The notes below the pieces were generated by a model. That model did not search any database, had not been told where the DNA came from, and saw only the letters and a list, made by a program, of their open reading frames with translations. Of a stretch of DNA of 64,000 nt, positions 42,601 through 51,699 are shown one piece after another (the stretch's first letter is position 1; every line of letters starts with the position of its first letter). The position numbers and the translations under genes were made by a program. This DNA comes from G963668435 sp963668435 (GTDB lineage: Bacteria; Latescibacterota; Latescibacteria; Latescibacterales; Latescibacteraceae): contig CAXXSC010000001.1 of the NCBI GenBank assembly GCA_963668435.2, forward strand, positions 186,001 to 250,000, read 5' to 3'.

Positions 42601-43539
42601 AAAGCTGCTTTCTTTAGCGAGCCTGACCCGCATCGGGATTGTGTTGATGAACAGACCAAGTGTTCTCCCGCTTCCGATCAGTTCGGGCGGACGGCCTGAC
42701 ACGACAGTTCCCCAGGCTATGTCGCGTTTGCCGGAAAGAGCGCATATTGTTATTCCCCAGAGTGCCTGCAGTGCCGCGTTGAGTGTTGTCGAACACTCAG
42801 CCGCCAGCTTTCGCAGATTCCTTACTGATGTTTCGGGCAACGTGAATTCCAAAACGTCCATACTGAAACGTTCTGGCTGTTTTTTCCATTTTTTTGTCCA
42901 GCCGATTGCGGAGGAGGGCTCGAAACCTTCAAGTTTTTCACGCCAGAACGACAGGCCTGTCTCTCTGTCCTGACCGTCCAGATACTTTACATAACGGCTG
43001 AACGGTGTTGTCGCCGGCAGAACCGGCTGCCTTTTCTCGTGAAATGCCGAATACGTGGCGAGTAATTCCTCATGAAGAATGCCCTGGCACCAGCCATCCA
43101 TGATGATGTGATGGAATGTAAAAAGGAAGATGTTTTTTTCGGAGGACATCCTGAACAGCCTGATTCGGAAAAGCGGTGCCTGTTTAAGGTCGAAACCTTT
43201 ATCGATCTCCTGTTGTGATCTTTTCTCGATAAAAGCCAGGCATTCGCTCTCTTCCATGCCTGAACAATCGTCGGTTTCAACAGCTGTCACGAGTTTTCTC
43301 AAAACGATCTGGAGCGGTCTGTCCGCACCTTCCGCTGCGATGAGTGTGCGCAAAGCCTCGTGACGCTGTATCAGAAAGTTCCACGATTGTTCGAAGATCT
43401 CGCTGTCAAGAGCACCTTCGATGATAAAACGCGACTGCATGATGTAGGCGCCGGGGCCGCTCATTTGCTCCCTGAACAGCATGCCTTCCTGAAGTGGTGT
43501 CAGCGGATAGATGTTGATTATGTTTTTTTTATCGAGCAT
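39649..43539 (-). CDS. NRPS, terminal module: C-A-PCP-TE
   Basis: This is the last module of the assembly line, 1296 residues. The C domain (about 1-440) has the catalytic HHIIMDGWC. It follows an epimerase, so it should accept a D-configured chain. The A domain (about 455-950) has YIIYTSGSTGTPKG and the GKIDR lysine. Manual alignment gives pocket residues D-A-R-D-V-G-V-I-D, close to codes for Glu/Gln. The PCP serine is in GGHSLLSV. The TE (about 1060-1290) has GYSGGGN with the active serine and a final His in GDGNHGEM; it releases the product by hydrolysis or cyclisation. It starts three bases after the upstream gene's stop. Confidence 0.92.
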   Translation of the reverse strand: MLDKKNIINIYPLTPLQEGMLFREQMSGPGAYIMQSRFIIEGALDSEIFEQSWNFLIQRHEALRTLIAAEGADRPLQIVLRKLVTAVETDDCSGMEESECLAFIEKRSQQEIDKGFDLKQAPLFRIRLFRMSSEKNIFLFTFHHIIMDGWCQGILHEELLATYSAFHEKRQPVLPATTPFSRYVKYLDGQDRETGLSFWREKLEGFEPSSAIGWTKKWKKQPERFSMDVLEFTLPETSVRNLRKLAAECSTTLNAALQALWGITICALSGKRDIAWGTVVSGRPPELIGSGRTLGLFINTIPMRVRLAKESSFRTILTETGAWLAGSIAHQHLPLADIGTACGITAPLFDHLMIFENYPVTEESSTDNHPLSITPDSRLSGHTDYDIVFVADSGDEIDCFLKYNAALIDDKTAALIRDALIALATQTLDDSDSLLADMQILPENVLHDMIHRFPPGEILPGDNRTFPELFDACAARYPNRTAVIAVDGTMTYHELEQASNAIAESLIRGTGIQESSPVALMTGRNLSMLPSIIGIMKAGAVFVPLDPSYPDERISFILGDSKCGAVLAEEKHHHRFKEYSIPILSVESVMVSGESDRELLKKVRPDENDAAYIIYTSGSTGTPKGVVAEHRNVSNFINGYSAAIPGYRDSALRIAFVANYVFDASGRAFYPSLCHGHTVTIADENTRLDPVLLIRFLSDNAVDILDCTPSLVNIALESDTVASSLKRMVLGGEALKRITVEKIYERYPEIAITNVYGPTETTIDSSFCHLDTIPDSDGEIAPIGRALPNQQIYVLDDRLSPLSVGAEGEICIGGNGIVRGYLNRDDLTEKAFVDDPFNPSGKLYKTGDKGYWRDDGLLCFSGRQDEQVKIRGFRIEPGEIETAITTVPDVRQCAAIVINNSSGDKNLQAFFTSSGELDAETLRNTLSKKLPSHMIPSVIIRLEQIPLTPSGKIDRMKLLQTTKKETQNARQTPMQNSTSHSDQIVLDTMKSVLGVTTMQSGDNFFERGGHSLLSVRLCSLIAKNTGQRLPVSAVYRYPTALALGAFIDRFDSNVQNSLSDFHIDFNDYGTPLYCFPPYGGSGLVYQRLAAFLKNCRRLVCYNYLKDVDFVSETAAHILTEARHAPVTLLGYSGGGNLAFETSQAIERAKGQVDKIIMLDSYCRLETVNVPISRHEREMREILDSEEYAVYFSDTAAREAAVLNGTAYAEYLYSGVESGMVSANISVISAADNHLNPTKDRFGMLRSQSAWKNKTKAAFEIINGDGNHGEMLDGLHCENNAAIIRNILRCNQSEHSG

Positions 43540-43542
43540 GGT

Positions 43543-46500
43543 TTACAGATTTTCCAGGAAACCGTCGAGGCCGCCCTCTCCGAAATCGCTAAAGTCGTAC
43601 TCCGCTGCCTGGCAGGCTGCGGAATCCATCAGACATTCTTTATACCGCGCTATCAAGGCTGCCGCGTCATTTTCGTTTATACTATTGCTGTCGTACGACA
43701 TGTTGACTGTAAGAGTATCGTTATCTACCGACAGCATCAGTTCGAGCGTATAACCCATGTTGTTTTCAGGGCTCACCGTTTCGCCGCTGTCCTCGTTGGC
43801 AATTGCGAACATTCCCTCGTTGAGATCGGTTCGTCCGAGGTAGTTAAAAGATATTTCCGGTGTGACCGCAAGTTCTTCATGACCGGCACAGTAGCGAAGG
43901 ATGCCATACCCCACACCTGCATGAGGAATATCTTTCAGCATCCGGTGCGCGTTGCCGAACACCTCGCCCATATCTTCGCCGCAATCGAGTAAAAACGGCC
44001 AGGCCGCTGTGAACCAGCCAACCGTACGGCTCACATCCGGACCGGATGTGCCGATATTCCGGCCATGACCTTCAAGAAGTATACGTATTCGTGTCATACC
44101 TTTGAATCGTGCGAGGGCTGCCGCGAGTGCCGCAAGCATCCGTGCCTGAATTTCTTTTCCGTCACCGCTCCCGGCTATAGTATCGACAACATCTCCAGTT
44201 ACATTTGCCGTCAGCGTCTGCATTATCCCGTGGCTTTTTCGAACACCGAAATTGTCGCATTCCGTGGTGACGATTTCCCGCCAGTACGGCAGCTCATCCT
44301 CAAATGTTCCTGATGAGGCCAGGCTTGCGAGATGTGCCGCCCAGCTTCTGAAACTCGTGCTTTTAAGCGGAACTGCGGGTGACTTTCCTTTTACATTTTC
44401 TGTATAAAAAGATTCGAGATCTCGGGCGATAATGCGCCAGGAGACCGCATCGATAATGATATGATGTGCGCAAAGAAATAGCCGGTCACCGTCAGGTGTC
44501 CTGAACAGCACCACTTTCAGAAGAGGCCCTTGAGCGGGATCGAAACATGCCTGAACCTCGGCTGACTGTTCGGCAAGTGCAGAGTGCCAGTCGGCAGTGT
44601 CAGTCAGATCGATACATTCCGGATGAATTAGGGTATTATCGTCAAGTATTTCAAAAGTATCGGCCTTCATAACCATCCTGAGAGCGTCGTGCTGGCTCCA
44701 GAGCAGACCGAGTGACTTGTTCAAAGCATTCAGGTCAATAGTGCCCGAACTTTTCAGGAGAACCGACTGGTTGAAATGGCCGGGCCGGGCCGTGACTGTT
44801 TCCCGGAACCATCTGAGTATTGGAGTTGGCGCTATAGTGCCTGTCACGTTTTCCCCGGCACAGTCAAGCAATGAACGCTGCATGACAGCCGCAAGATCGC
44901 TTATGACAGGATTCTCGAAAAAGTCTGCTACTGTCAGGGACCAACCCTGCTCATAAAGGCGGGCTACTGCCTGGATTGCGCGAATCGAATCACCGCCGGA
45001 AGCGAAGAAATTAGCGTCGGCGCTCAGTGTTTCCACTCCGAGCAGACTGGCACAGGCGGCGATAAGGACACGCTCTTCCTCGGATTCAGCTTCCTTTATT
45101 GAGACTGAATCATGTTCTGCCGGATCGGGAAGCGCCTTGCGGTCGATTTTACCGCTTGCGGTCATTGGCATGGTGTCGAGCCGCTTGAGAACATGCGGGT
45201 GCATGTAAAGCGGGAGTTTCGAGTGCATCTCTTTTACAATCTCAGACGTTTCGGCATTTCCTGTGAAGAAGGCGGCGAGACGAAGTTTTCCGGCCTCACC
45301 GTAGGTAATTACAGCGGCATCGTCAACACCGTCGATAATGCGCATGACATTTTCAAGTTCTCCGAGCTCGATACGGTGGCCGTTGATTTTGACCTGATAA
45401 TCCATGCGGCCATGAAAGAGCAGATCACCGTTTTCATCCCAGCGGACCAGATCGCCGGTGAGATAGAGGCGTTTTCCCGGATTGAAAGGATGCTGAACAA
45501 AAAATTTATCTGTCAGTTCCGGCTTATTAATATAACCGAGCGCGAGGCCATTGTCCGAAACGGCAAGCTGGCCGGGTACTCCAACGGGAAGGGGGTTCAG
45601 TTTATTGTCGAGCACCAGCGCCTCGGTGTCGCCGACCGGGTCGCCTATGGGAATGCCAAATGGATAATCGCGATTGGGGTCAACAATGAAAATACTACTG
45701 CATATGGAATCCTCGGTGGGGCCGTAGCCATTGATATAAATATGTTGTCGGGCGTAATAACACGCATCGTCGACATTGGCAGCTTCACCGGCGGTTTTCA
45801 ACACGCGAATTCCCGGGAATTCCCGCTGGCCGAGACTGTGTAGGTATGACGGCGGAAGCAGGGTGAACGTTACCTGCATCGATGTCAGGAACGAGCGGAA
45901 ATGAGTAACATCTTCGATTGTTTCCTGGTCTGCAACAACGAGCGAGGCGCCATTCAGAAGAGAACAGAATATTTCATATAAACTCGCGTCGAAAGAAAGT
46001 GAGGCAAACTGTGTGAAACGATCAGCTGGAGTGATATCGGCTCTCTCCTTTAGCTCGCGTGCCCTGTTGACAAGGCCGAGATGCGGCAGAAGAACACCTT
46101 TGGGTATACCAGTCGACCCGGAGGTATAGATTATATATGCGCTGTCAGTTGGTTCGACCGCAGCCTGTATTGTTTCATCCGGATGACGTTCCGCCGTAGA
46201 AATATCTATTGTCCTGCAGCTGGCAGGCAGCTTGTCTGTCGAAACGGCATCAGTGAGCACAATACTCGCACCGCAGTCGCCGAGCATATAAGCGATCCGG
46301 TCCGGCGGCAGTTCTTGAGCAAGCGGGACATATACTGCGCCTGATTTGAGAATTCCGAGAATGGTAATGGGTATCCGGTAACTGCGCGGCATGAATACCG
46401 CTACCGGGTCTCCGTTCTCAACACCATTGTCAAGCAGCATGGTTGCAATGCGGTTTGACGCGCGGTCAAGCTCGGCAAAGCTCATGGTCGAAGCATCCGG

Positions 46501-49500
46501 GAGCACGAGAGCGGGCGCGTCGGGGATATCAGACACGATCCTTTCGAATGCGCCGTGAATGGTCGAATCGCTGTAATTACGTTCCCGGGGGAACTGGAAG
46601 CGTTTAAGCAGCGCCTGTTCTCCGGGGCTTAACAGTGTCAACTCCGAGAGTGCCGTGTCGGGATCGGAAAGGGCATTGTCCATAAGGGTAAAAAAACAAT
46701 CTGTCATACGGCGTATGCGGCTTTCTCTGAAAATGGCGGCGTCATATTCCACAATAAGTGTGAGCGATCCGCCGGAAAGGCTGAAATGAAACACCATGTC
46801 ATACTTGCTGATACCGGTTTCGAGCTCGAAAGGTTCGAATTGCAGCCCTGTTGCCGGTAAGCCTCCCGGGTTGAAATCCTCGACCAGTGTTATGCCGATA
46901 TCGGAAAACGGCGCGCGGGAAAGATCGTTTTCGACAATGAGATCCGGAGCGATCAGGTCGAACGGGTAATCGCGGTTTGCAATGGCCTGTCCGAGTTCTT
47001 CAGCCGTTATTTTTGCAAGCTCGGAAAATGGCATGGAATCCTGCAATAAGGCCCGCAATAGGACGCTGTTGGTGAAATCACCGGGGATCTGTTCGAGTTC
47101 GGCCTGTCCGCGGAGTGTCAGAGGCGTGTTCAGAATGATCTCATTCTGCCCGGTTATCCTGTAAATCAGTGTGCGAAGCGTTGAGATGAGTAATGAGAAA
47201 AGACTGTGGCCGCTTTCACGAGCATATCGCTGTTTTTTCTCGAGAATGACCGCCGGGAACGTATAATAAAACGTGGCGCCCTGATAGCTTTTCCGCGAGG
47301 GACGGGGCATATCCAGAGGCAAATCGAGACGGGGCAGTTCGCCCGAAAGTTTTTTGCGCCAGTAGTTGCCCTGGCTGTCAAATGCACCGTTTTCGAGGCG
47401 TTCATTCTGCCATGCGGCGAAATCCCGGTACTGAAGTTTCGGTTCGGAAAGCGGTATTTCATCGCCACCGGAAACCATGGCCTGATACACGGTGAGAGTC
47501 TCATTCAGAATAAGGTCGAGGGACCATGCATCCCCGATGATATGGTGCATGACAAAGAACAGCAGCGTTCCCTCGCTGTCATTCATCAGCGTTGCGCGCA
47601 GCAACGGACCTTTTTCGAGGTCAAAGACAGTCTGGCAGTAACGGTCGGCCTGCTTCGAGAGCATTTCCGCCGTTTCCATATGGTCGAAACGGTCCAGACG
47701 GAATGCATGTTCGGTACAAAGCCGTTGCCTTAAAACGCCCGCACGTTCGAAGAAGACAGTGTGCAATATGTCATGTCGGTTGACCACTTCGCCAATGGCT
47801 TTTTCCAGAATATCCTCGTTCAGATCGCCGGTAACACGGAACGCGGCTGCAATATTGTAAGCAGTGAAGCCGGGCAGCATGTTTTGAAGTGTCCATAGCC
47901 GCAGCTGCGCGTTCGTGGCGGGATAGTCGGGACGTTCCGGCTGCCGGGGGATCGTGTTGTTCAGTTGTTTGTCTTTTTGCGAATCGACAAATGCGGCCAG
48001 GGTTTTTACTGTAGCCGCGTCGATAAAATCATGAAGTCTGATCTCAACATTGAATTCGCGGGCGATGCTTCCGACACAGCGTATAGCCTGCATCGAGCCG
48101 CCGCCGAGAAGGTTGAACGGGATTGTTACACTGATTTTCCTGATTCCGAGAATTTCGGACCATATTTCGGCGATACGTTTTTCTGTCTCGGATTCCGGTG
48201 CCGTGTAGTCCCTGTTTTCGTATATGATCTCATCCGGTTTCGGCAGGGAGCGATAGTTGATTTTTCCATTGATACCTAATGGGAATTTGTCCATCCGGAC
48301 AAAATAAGAGGGTATCATCGCGCTGTAGAGGCTGGTGGCGATAAACTCTCGTATCAAAGCTGTTTCGAGCTCTTGTTCCTCGGTATAATAACAGATGAGC
48401 CGCATTTCGCCGGTATCGTCGAGCTTGTACGGCATGACATGGGCTTCTTTGATTCCCGGCATACTGTTGACAGCCTCGTCCACCTCGGAGAGTTCTATCC
48501 GTACACCGTTGACTTTAACCTGGCGGTCGAGACGGCCGGCAAATTCCACACTCCGGTCTTCCCTGTACCTCCCCATGTCTCCGCTGCGGTAAATGATATC
48601 TTCGGGATCACCGCTCAGGGGATTGACGATAAACGAGTCGGCGGATTTTTCGGGATCTTTGAAATATCCTTTACTGCGGAACGGTGTCTTGATATGGATT
48701 TCACCGATTTCGCCGATTTCCGCGAGACGTCCGTTTTTGAGGATTATCACCGCGGTGTTGCTGATGGGCGAACCGAGCGGCATGATCTGCCCAGGATTAT
48801 CAGGCGGAAAATCCAGCCGTAAGAAAAGCTTTGCAAGCGTTGTCTCGCTGGGGCCGTAGAGGTTAACAAGACTGATCGTATCTTTGGCAATAGCCTGAAA
48901 ACGCATGACATCTCTGCCGTAAACCGCCTCGCCGGCAAGCATGATATATTTGAGCGAGGAAAGAAGGTCTTGTGGTTCGGGCCTTTTTTCCAGTTCCTCG
49001 AGGAGAAGGCGGAACATGCTGGGTACGATATGAACCAGTGTCAGGCTGTTATCGACAATCCAGTCGAGCAGGGCAGCAGGTGAGGACTTGATATCCTCTT
49101 CAGGCACAGCGACCATTCCACCGCTGCTCAAAGGCGCGAAAATATCCCTGAGCGACACATCGAATGTCGTGGGAGCGAGATTTGATGCGCGGAGAGACTC
49201 GTCAAATGCGAACTCTGTCTTCTCCCAGTGAATGAAATGTGCGAGGCTTTTCCGCTGTCCCAGTATAGCTTTCGGTGTGCCGGTTGTACCGGAAGTGAAC
49301 ATGATGTAGAGATCATCGTCCGGATCGAGATTGTTAGACGGCCGTGAAGTGTCGGGGATGACCGCTATCTGTTCATTACTGTCGGCAGTAAACATGGAGA
49401 CCGGACCGGTTTGTGCCGTAACAGTTACGATCGATGCGAATAACTGTGTCTCAATGAGAAAATCCCCGACCGGCTCGCGTTCTTTCCCAACAGTAATGAC

Positions 49501-49812
49501 AATGTCGGGACGGGCCTTAAGGAAAATACGTTTTTGACGTTCAAACGGGGCATTGGGATCGACCGGCATGAAAACAGCTCCCGCTTTCATGACACCGAGC
49601 ATGGCCGCGATATATGCCGCCGAATTGGGGATGACGATTGCTGCTATTTTCCCGTGTCCTATGCCATTGGCCGCGCAGCAGTTGGCGATGGCGTTAGCGG
49701 AACAGTCCAGTTCACGATAGTTTAGTGTCGCATCTGCGGCAGTAACGGCTTGATTTTCCGGCCAGGTGTCGGCCGCGGCCTCAAAGACAGTTATCAGTTT
49801 TCTTTTATCCAT
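43543..49812 (-). CDS. NRPS, two modules: A-PCP-C-A-PCP-E
   Basis: 2089 residues. The first A domain (about 10-530; MFTSGTTGTPK, NGKINYRSL with Lys517) partners the C domain at the end of the upstream NRPS. Its PCP (Ser573) has GGGSMQA rather than the usual GGDS. A C domain follows (about 620-1060, HHIIGDAWS), then a second A (about 1075-1570, YIIYTSGSTGIPKG) and PCP (SGGDSIRAIQ). The C-terminal domain is an epimerase: HHIIIDAVSW, EGHGR, RTVGWFT, GVGYGILRY and FNYLG are all there. So the third amino acid should be D. My pocket readings are D-V-R-H-M-A-L-L-A for the first A and D-A-Y-L-K-A-G-I-C for the second, neither assigned. Confidence 0.93.
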   Translation of the reverse strand: MDKRKLITVFEAAADTWPENQAVTAADATLNYRELDCSANAIANCCAANGIGHGKIAAIVIPNSAAYIAAMLGVMKAGAVFMPVDPNAPFERQKRIFLKARPDIVITVGKEREPVGDFLIETQLFASIVTVTAQTGPVSMFTADSNEQIAVIPDTSRPSNNLDPDDDLYIMFTSGTTGTPKAILGQRKSLAHFIHWEKTEFAFDESLRASNLAPTTFDVSLRDIFAPLSSGGMVAVPEEDIKSSPAALLDWIVDNSLTLVHIVPSMFRLLLEELEKRPEPQDLLSSLKYIMLAGEAVYGRDVMRFQAIAKDTISLVNLYGPSETTLAKLFLRLDFPPDNPGQIMPLGSPISNTAVIILKNGRLAEIGEIGEIHIKTPFRSKGYFKDPEKSADSFIVNPLSGDPEDIIYRSGDMGRYREDRSVEFAGRLDRQVKVNGVRIELSEVDEAVNSMPGIKEAHVMPYKLDDTGEMRLICYYTEEQELETALIREFIATSLYSAMIPSYFVRMDKFPLGINGKINYRSLPKPDEIIYENRDYTAPESETEKRIAEIWSEILGIRKISVTIPFNLLGGGSMQAIRCVGSIAREFNVEIRLHDFIDAATVKTLAAFVDSQKDKQLNNTIPRQPERPDYPATNAQLRLWTLQNMLPGFTAYNIAAAFRVTGDLNEDILEKAIGEVVNRHDILHTVFFERAGVLRQRLCTEHAFRLDRFDHMETAEMLSKQADRYCQTVFDLEKGPLLRATLMNDSEGTLLFFVMHHIIGDAWSLDLILNETLTVYQAMVSGGDEIPLSEPKLQYRDFAAWQNERLENGAFDSQGNYWRKKLSGELPRLDLPLDMPRPSRKSYQGATFYYTFPAVILEKKQRYARESGHSLFSLLISTLRTLIYRITGQNEIILNTPLTLRGQAELEQIPGDFTNSVLLRALLQDSMPFSELAKITAEELGQAIANRDYPFDLIAPDLIVENDLSRAPFSDIGITLVEDFNPGGLPATGLQFEPFELETGISKYDMVFHFSLSGGSLTLIVEYDAAIFRESRIRRMTDCFFTLMDNALSDPDTALSELTLLSPGEQALLKRFQFPRERNYSDSTIHGAFERIVSDIPDAPALVLPDASTMSFAELDRASNRIATMLLDNGVENGDPVAVFMPRSYRIPITILGILKSGAVYVPLAQELPPDRIAYMLGDCGASIVLTDAVSTDKLPASCRTIDISTAERHPDETIQAAVEPTDSAYIIYTSGSTGIPKGVLLPHLGLVNRARELKERADITPADRFTQFASLSFDASLYEIFCSLLNGASLVVADQETIEDVTHFRSFLTSMQVTFTLLPPSYLHSLGQREFPGIRVLKTAGEAANVDDACYYARQHIYINGYGPTEDSICSSIFIVDPNRDYPFGIPIGDPVGDTEALVLDNKLNPLPVGVPGQLAVSDNGLALGYINKPELTDKFFVQHPFNPGKRLYLTGDLVRWDENGDLLFHGRMDYQVKINGHRIELGELENVMRIIDGVDDAAVITYGEAGKLRLAAFFTGNAETSEIVKEMHSKLPLYMHPHVLKRLDTMPMTASGKIDRKALPDPAEHDSVSIKEAESEEERVLIAACASLLGVETLSADANFFASGGDSIRAIQAVARLYEQGWSLTVADFFENPVISDLAAVMQRSLLDCAGENVTGTIAPTPILRWFRETVTARPGHFNQSVLLKSSGTIDLNALNKSLGLLWSQHDALRMVMKADTFEILDDNTLIHPECIDLTDTADWHSALAEQSAEVQACFDPAQGPLLKVVLFRTPDGDRLFLCAHHIIIDAVSWRIIARDLESFYTENVKGKSPAVPLKSTSFRSWAAHLASLASSGTFEDELPYWREIVTTECDNFGVRKSHGIMQTLTANVTGDVVDTIAGSGDGKEIQARMLAALAAALARFKGMTRIRILLEGHGRNIGTSGPDVSRTVGWFTAAWPFLLDCGEDMGEVFGNAHRMLKDIPHAGVGYGILRYCAGHEELAVTPEISFNYLGRTDLNEGMFAIANEDSGETVSPENNMGYTLELMLSVDNDTLTVNMSYDSNSINENDAAALIARYKECLMDSAACQAAEYDFSDFGEGGLDGFLENL

Positions 49813-49840
49813 GTTTATTTAGTTACCATTTTTTTGCCGT

Positions 49841-50098
49841 TTAACGATCCGGCATATCAAATTCGTTCAAGAAAAGGCCGAAAGTAAGCACAATCATCAG
49901 GAGATCGTTGTCAAACGTCTGATTGACGGAAAAAACGTCCTCTGAATACATGTGTTTCAATCGCGTAACGGTTTCTGTGTTGAAATATCCCTGACGTTCG
50001 ATAGTTGCGGTGTCGAGAATGTCATGCACCCAGTCGATGCCGCTTGCCAGAAGATACGGGCTGCCAGGAGCTACAAAACTGAATTTTTCACGTTCCAC
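49841..50098 (-). CDS. C-terminal part of asparagine synthetase (out of frame)
   Basis: This frame continues the AsnB sequence after a shift: with one A removed from the A8 tract at 50128-50135 the two parts join as KYILKKTAERYLPP-AIVEREK, then FSFVAPGSP, as in AsnB-type proteins. The fragment supplies the last 85 residues. It is listed separately because no normal start or ribosome-binding site suggests an independent gene. Confidence 0.75.
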   Translation of the reverse strand: MEREKFSFVAPGSPYLLASGIDWVHDILDTATIERQGYFNTETVTRLKHMYSEDVFSVNQTFDNDLLMIVLTFGLFLNEFDMPDR

Positions 50099-51698
50099 GA
50101 TAGCCGGTGGAAGATACCGTTCGGCGGTTTTTTTTGAGAATATATTTTTCGCAATTGTTTTTTACCAGCATGGAGGGAGGAATTTTCGCGGCTGTTTCGA
50201 TAAAGTCTTTATCGAGAAATGGATAACGCGCCTCCACTGAACTGCCATAGGCCATACGGTCGCCGTGATCGCTTAACAGGTGATCGGCCAGGCGGAGCTT
50301 GAAATCAAGATAGCTGCGTTTGTGTGCGGGATGACGTCCTTTGATACGCTTCGGGTTGATAAGGTTTGTGTCACAGCAGTCGAATCTGTCAAGTTCGGGC
50401 AGGAGATCGGCATGATAGAGCGCCTCCTTGATCTCGCGGAATGGAAGGAAATCCCGTTCGTACATGAGTTCGCTATCGCCCCAGAGACGATTCCTTATAT
50501 CGGCCTCCATCATAGCCTCGATGCCGTCGAGCGCCGCCATGTTCCGACTGTTGTCCATGCGGTAGCCAACGTAGCCTGCAAAGAGCTCATCGGCCCCCTC
50601 GCCGGTCAGTACGACTTTCATGCCGTTTTCCCGGACGAGCGAGGAAAGCATAAGTGAGCAGACATCATAGGTTTCTTTCAGCGGGCATTCCGTGAGGCGG
50701 ATGACCTCGGGCATCAGGCGTTTGACATCATGTGAATGAAATTTTATTCCATGGTGGATGGAACCTGTCTGATGTGCGATCAGTGTCTGGAAACGGCGTT
50801 CATCGATTTCCGGCTTGTCAAAACCGATGGAAAAAGAATGACGCCTGACATCTGGCGCGAGATCGTGAATTATCGAGCCGACCAGTGACGAATCCAGTCC
50901 GCCGCTCAAATAAAATCCAACCGGCACATCTGCCTTGAGACGGTAATCGACAGCTTGCCTCAGGGACTCGTCTATCAGTGATGATGCCTCTTCCTCGTTC
51001 ATGGCTATATCGGAAACTTCCGGGTAGATAAGGTCCCAGTATTCGGTATCCTCGATCCCGTCCGGTGTCACTGTTACATAGTGTCCCGGCCTGAGTGAAA
51101 AAATCCCCTCGAACATGGTTGAGGGACTGATGATGCCGGGAAACGTGAAAATCTGGTCAAGCGCGGTCAGGTTCACCCGTTTTTCAATGCCTGGATATTC
51201 GAGTATCGCCTTGATTTCAGACGCGAAAACAATAATGTTGTTGATGATCGAATAAAACATCGGGGCGATTCCGGTCTGATCGCGGCCAAGGCAGAGCGTG
51301 TGGGTCATTTTATCATAGACAGCATACGCGAACTGCCCGTTCATGCGTTCGACAAATGAGGGGCCGTACTCCTGATACGCGTGAAGCACAATCTCTGTAT
51401 CGCATGAAGTCCGGAAACGGCAGCCGCGTCCCTCGAGATGTTTTCTGATCTCGCGCCAGTTGTATATTTCACCGTTGCAGGCGCTTATATACCTGCCGTC
51501 CTGGCTGACAAAGGGCTGTCTACCGCCCTCGAGGTCGATAATGGAAAGACGTCTGAAACCCAGGCCGAAACCTGGTGAATTATGCACGGACTGGTCGTCA
51601 GGGCCGCGATGAGCGAGACGGGATGTCATGCGCTCGAGTATATCGGGTTCGACAGTGTAATTTCTGTCCATCGAATAGAAGCCGGCGATTCCGCACAT
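50088..51698 (-). CDS. asnB: Asparagine synthetase (glutamine-hydrolysing), frameshifted near the C-terminus
   Basis: This enzyme makes asparagine from aspartate, glutamine and ATP. The start MCGIAGF gives the N-terminal catalytic Cys2. The glutaminase domain has RLAHRGPDD, CNGEIYN and SCDTEIVLHAY. The synthetase domain has the ATP-binding SGGLDSS (about residue 265) and TGEGADELFAGY. The frame runs off at an A8 tract (50128-50135) into NRRTVSS and stops; the true C-terminus continues in another frame to 49841, which would total about 619 residues. Its place inside the NRPS operon suggests it supplies asparagine for the peptide or amidates it. Sequencing error, mutation or slippage are all possible. 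Confidence 0.9.
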   Translation of the reverse strand: MCGIAGFYSMDRNYTVEPDILERMTSRLAHRGPDDQSVHNSPGFGLGFRRLSIIDLEGGRQPFVSQDGRYISACNGEIYNWREIRKHLEGRGCRFRTSCDTEIVLHAYQEYGPSFVERMNGQFAYAVYDKMTHTLCLGRDQTGIAPMFYSIINNIIVFASEIKAILEYPGIEKRVNLTALDQIFTFPGIISPSTMFEGIFSLRPGHYVTVTPDGIEDTEYWDLIYPEVSDIAMNEEEASSLIDESLRQAVDYRLKADVPVGFYLSGGLDSSLVGSIIHDLAPDVRRHSFSIGFDKPEIDERRFQTLIAHQTGSIHHGIKFHSHDVKRLMPEVIRLTECPLKETYDVCSLMLSSLVRENGMKVVLTGEGADELFAGYVGYRMDNSRNMAALDGIEAMMEADIRNRLWGDSELMYERDFLPFREIKEALYHADLLPELDRFDCCDTNLINPKRIKGRHPAHKRSYLDFKLRLADHLLSDHGDRMAYGSSVEARYPFLDKDFIETAAKIPPSMLVKNNCEKYILKKNRRTVSSTGYRGT

Positions 51699-51699
51699 A

